Below are positions 5,221 to 5,424 of a stretch of DNA of 5,424 nucleotides, in pieces. The stretch lies in NCBI GenBank assembly GCA_903906615.1, contig CAIVKT010000748.1, forward strand, positions 1 to 5,424, read 5' to 3'. The translations under genes and the position numbers were made by a program. The notes below the pieces were generated by a model. That model did not search any database. It was given only the letters and a program-made list of their open reading frames with translations, and was not told where the DNA came from. This DNA is from an uncultured Bacteroidota bacterium. GTDB taxonomy: Bacteria > Bacteroidota > Bacteroidia > Chitinophagales > Chitinophagaceae. The first letter of the stretch is position 1. Each line of letters starts with the position of its first letter.

Positions 5221-5267
5221 TTTTATAGTTTTGTGAACGAAGTTCTGTAATTATCCTGTATGTTTGG

Positions 5268-5300
5268 TTGCAGAACCATCAATTAGAAGTAATAATTTTT
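5268..5300 (+). promoter_or_regulatory. Possible promoter for the DoxX-like gene
   Basis: TTG at 5268-5270 lies 22 nt before TAATTTTT (5293-5300), seven of eight matches to TAnnTTTG, giving a leader of roughly 20 nt before the ATG at 5325. The spacing is slightly long and the region is A/T-rich, so chance matches are likely. Confidence 0.25.
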
Positions 5301-5324
5301 TGAACCAATAAATTGTATAGATCA

Positions 5325-5424
5325 ATGAAAACTTTTCTCTGGGTATTAAGGATCATCATAGGCGTAGTATTCATTTTCTCGGGCGTGGTGAAAGCCAATG
5401 ACCCCATGGGCCTTGTATACAAAA
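5325..5424 (+). CDS. DoxX-like membrane protein, partial (N-terminal 33 residues)
   Basis: An ATG at 5325 opens a frame that continues off the window. The visible chain is one hydrophobic segment, WVLRIIIGVVFIFSG (6-20), followed by VVKANDPMGLVYK. The combination of a first membrane helix with FIFSG and then VKANDPxGxxYK is the N-terminus I recognise from Bacteroidota DoxX-family membrane proteins (the BT_3928 type), about four helices in full. From memory, these genes often lie near folate-pathway or triosephosphate isomerase genes in this phylum, in line with the divergent folP here. The function of the family is not well defined; only 33 residues can be judged. Confidence 0.8.
   Translation, partial: MKTFLWVLRIIIGVVFIFSGVVKANDPMGLVYK

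Overview
The window looks like a chromosomal piece of a Bacteroidota genome, and Chitinophagaceae or a near relative is my best guess. The reasons are the lipoprotein signal peptides followed directly by Lys/Asn, signal peptides ending in -GQ or -AQ, sparse Shine-Dalgarno sequences, a Bacteroidota-style MbnP lipoprotein, and folP lying next to a DoxX-type membrane gene beginning RIIIGVVFIFSGVVKANDP. The taxonomic call rests on protein style alone.

Layout. Positions 1-811 (minus strand) hold the N-terminal 270 residues of an exported outer-membrane beta-barrel protein whose 3' end lies outside the window. A 100-bp divergent promoter region follows. On the plus strand comes a probable operon: a small membrane-anchored Cys-rich protein (912-1295), a Met-rich outer-membrane barrel with a CxxxCCC cluster (1406-2497), a 112-bp spacer carrying a perfect 15-bp palindrome and a degenerate 26-nt tandem repeat, an MbnP-family lipoprotein (2610-3395), and, overlapping it by 11 nt, a cytochrome-c-like lipoprotein with an irregular C-x5-C-H site (3385-3780). 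Converging on this, with stop codons sharing one TTAA, is an exported HMA (heavy-metal-associated) protein on the minus strand (3777-4313). Upstream of it on the same strand is folP, dihydropteroate synthase (4378-5220). Divergent from folP, the first 33 codons of a DoxX-like membrane protein run off the window end (5325-5424).

How the genes fit together. Positions 1-4313 read as an envelope metal-handling locus, most likely for copper. It combines a Met-rich barrel, a Cys-rich anchored protein, an MbnP relative (a family tied to copper binding in methanobactin operons), a heme-type lipoprotein and an exported CxxC HMA domain. Copper is inferred from families and residue composition; nothing in the sequence proves the metal or the direction of transport. 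The usual MbnP partner, a di-heme MauG-like peroxidase (MbnH), is absent from the window, and the small cytochrome-like lipoprotein sits in the adjacent place. folP and the DoxX-like gene are ordinary chromosomal neighbours.

Three genes (912, 4313, 5220) seem to start at TTG or GTG, so their exact starts are uncertain. I saw no tRNA, rRNA, CRISPR array, transposase or attachment site.
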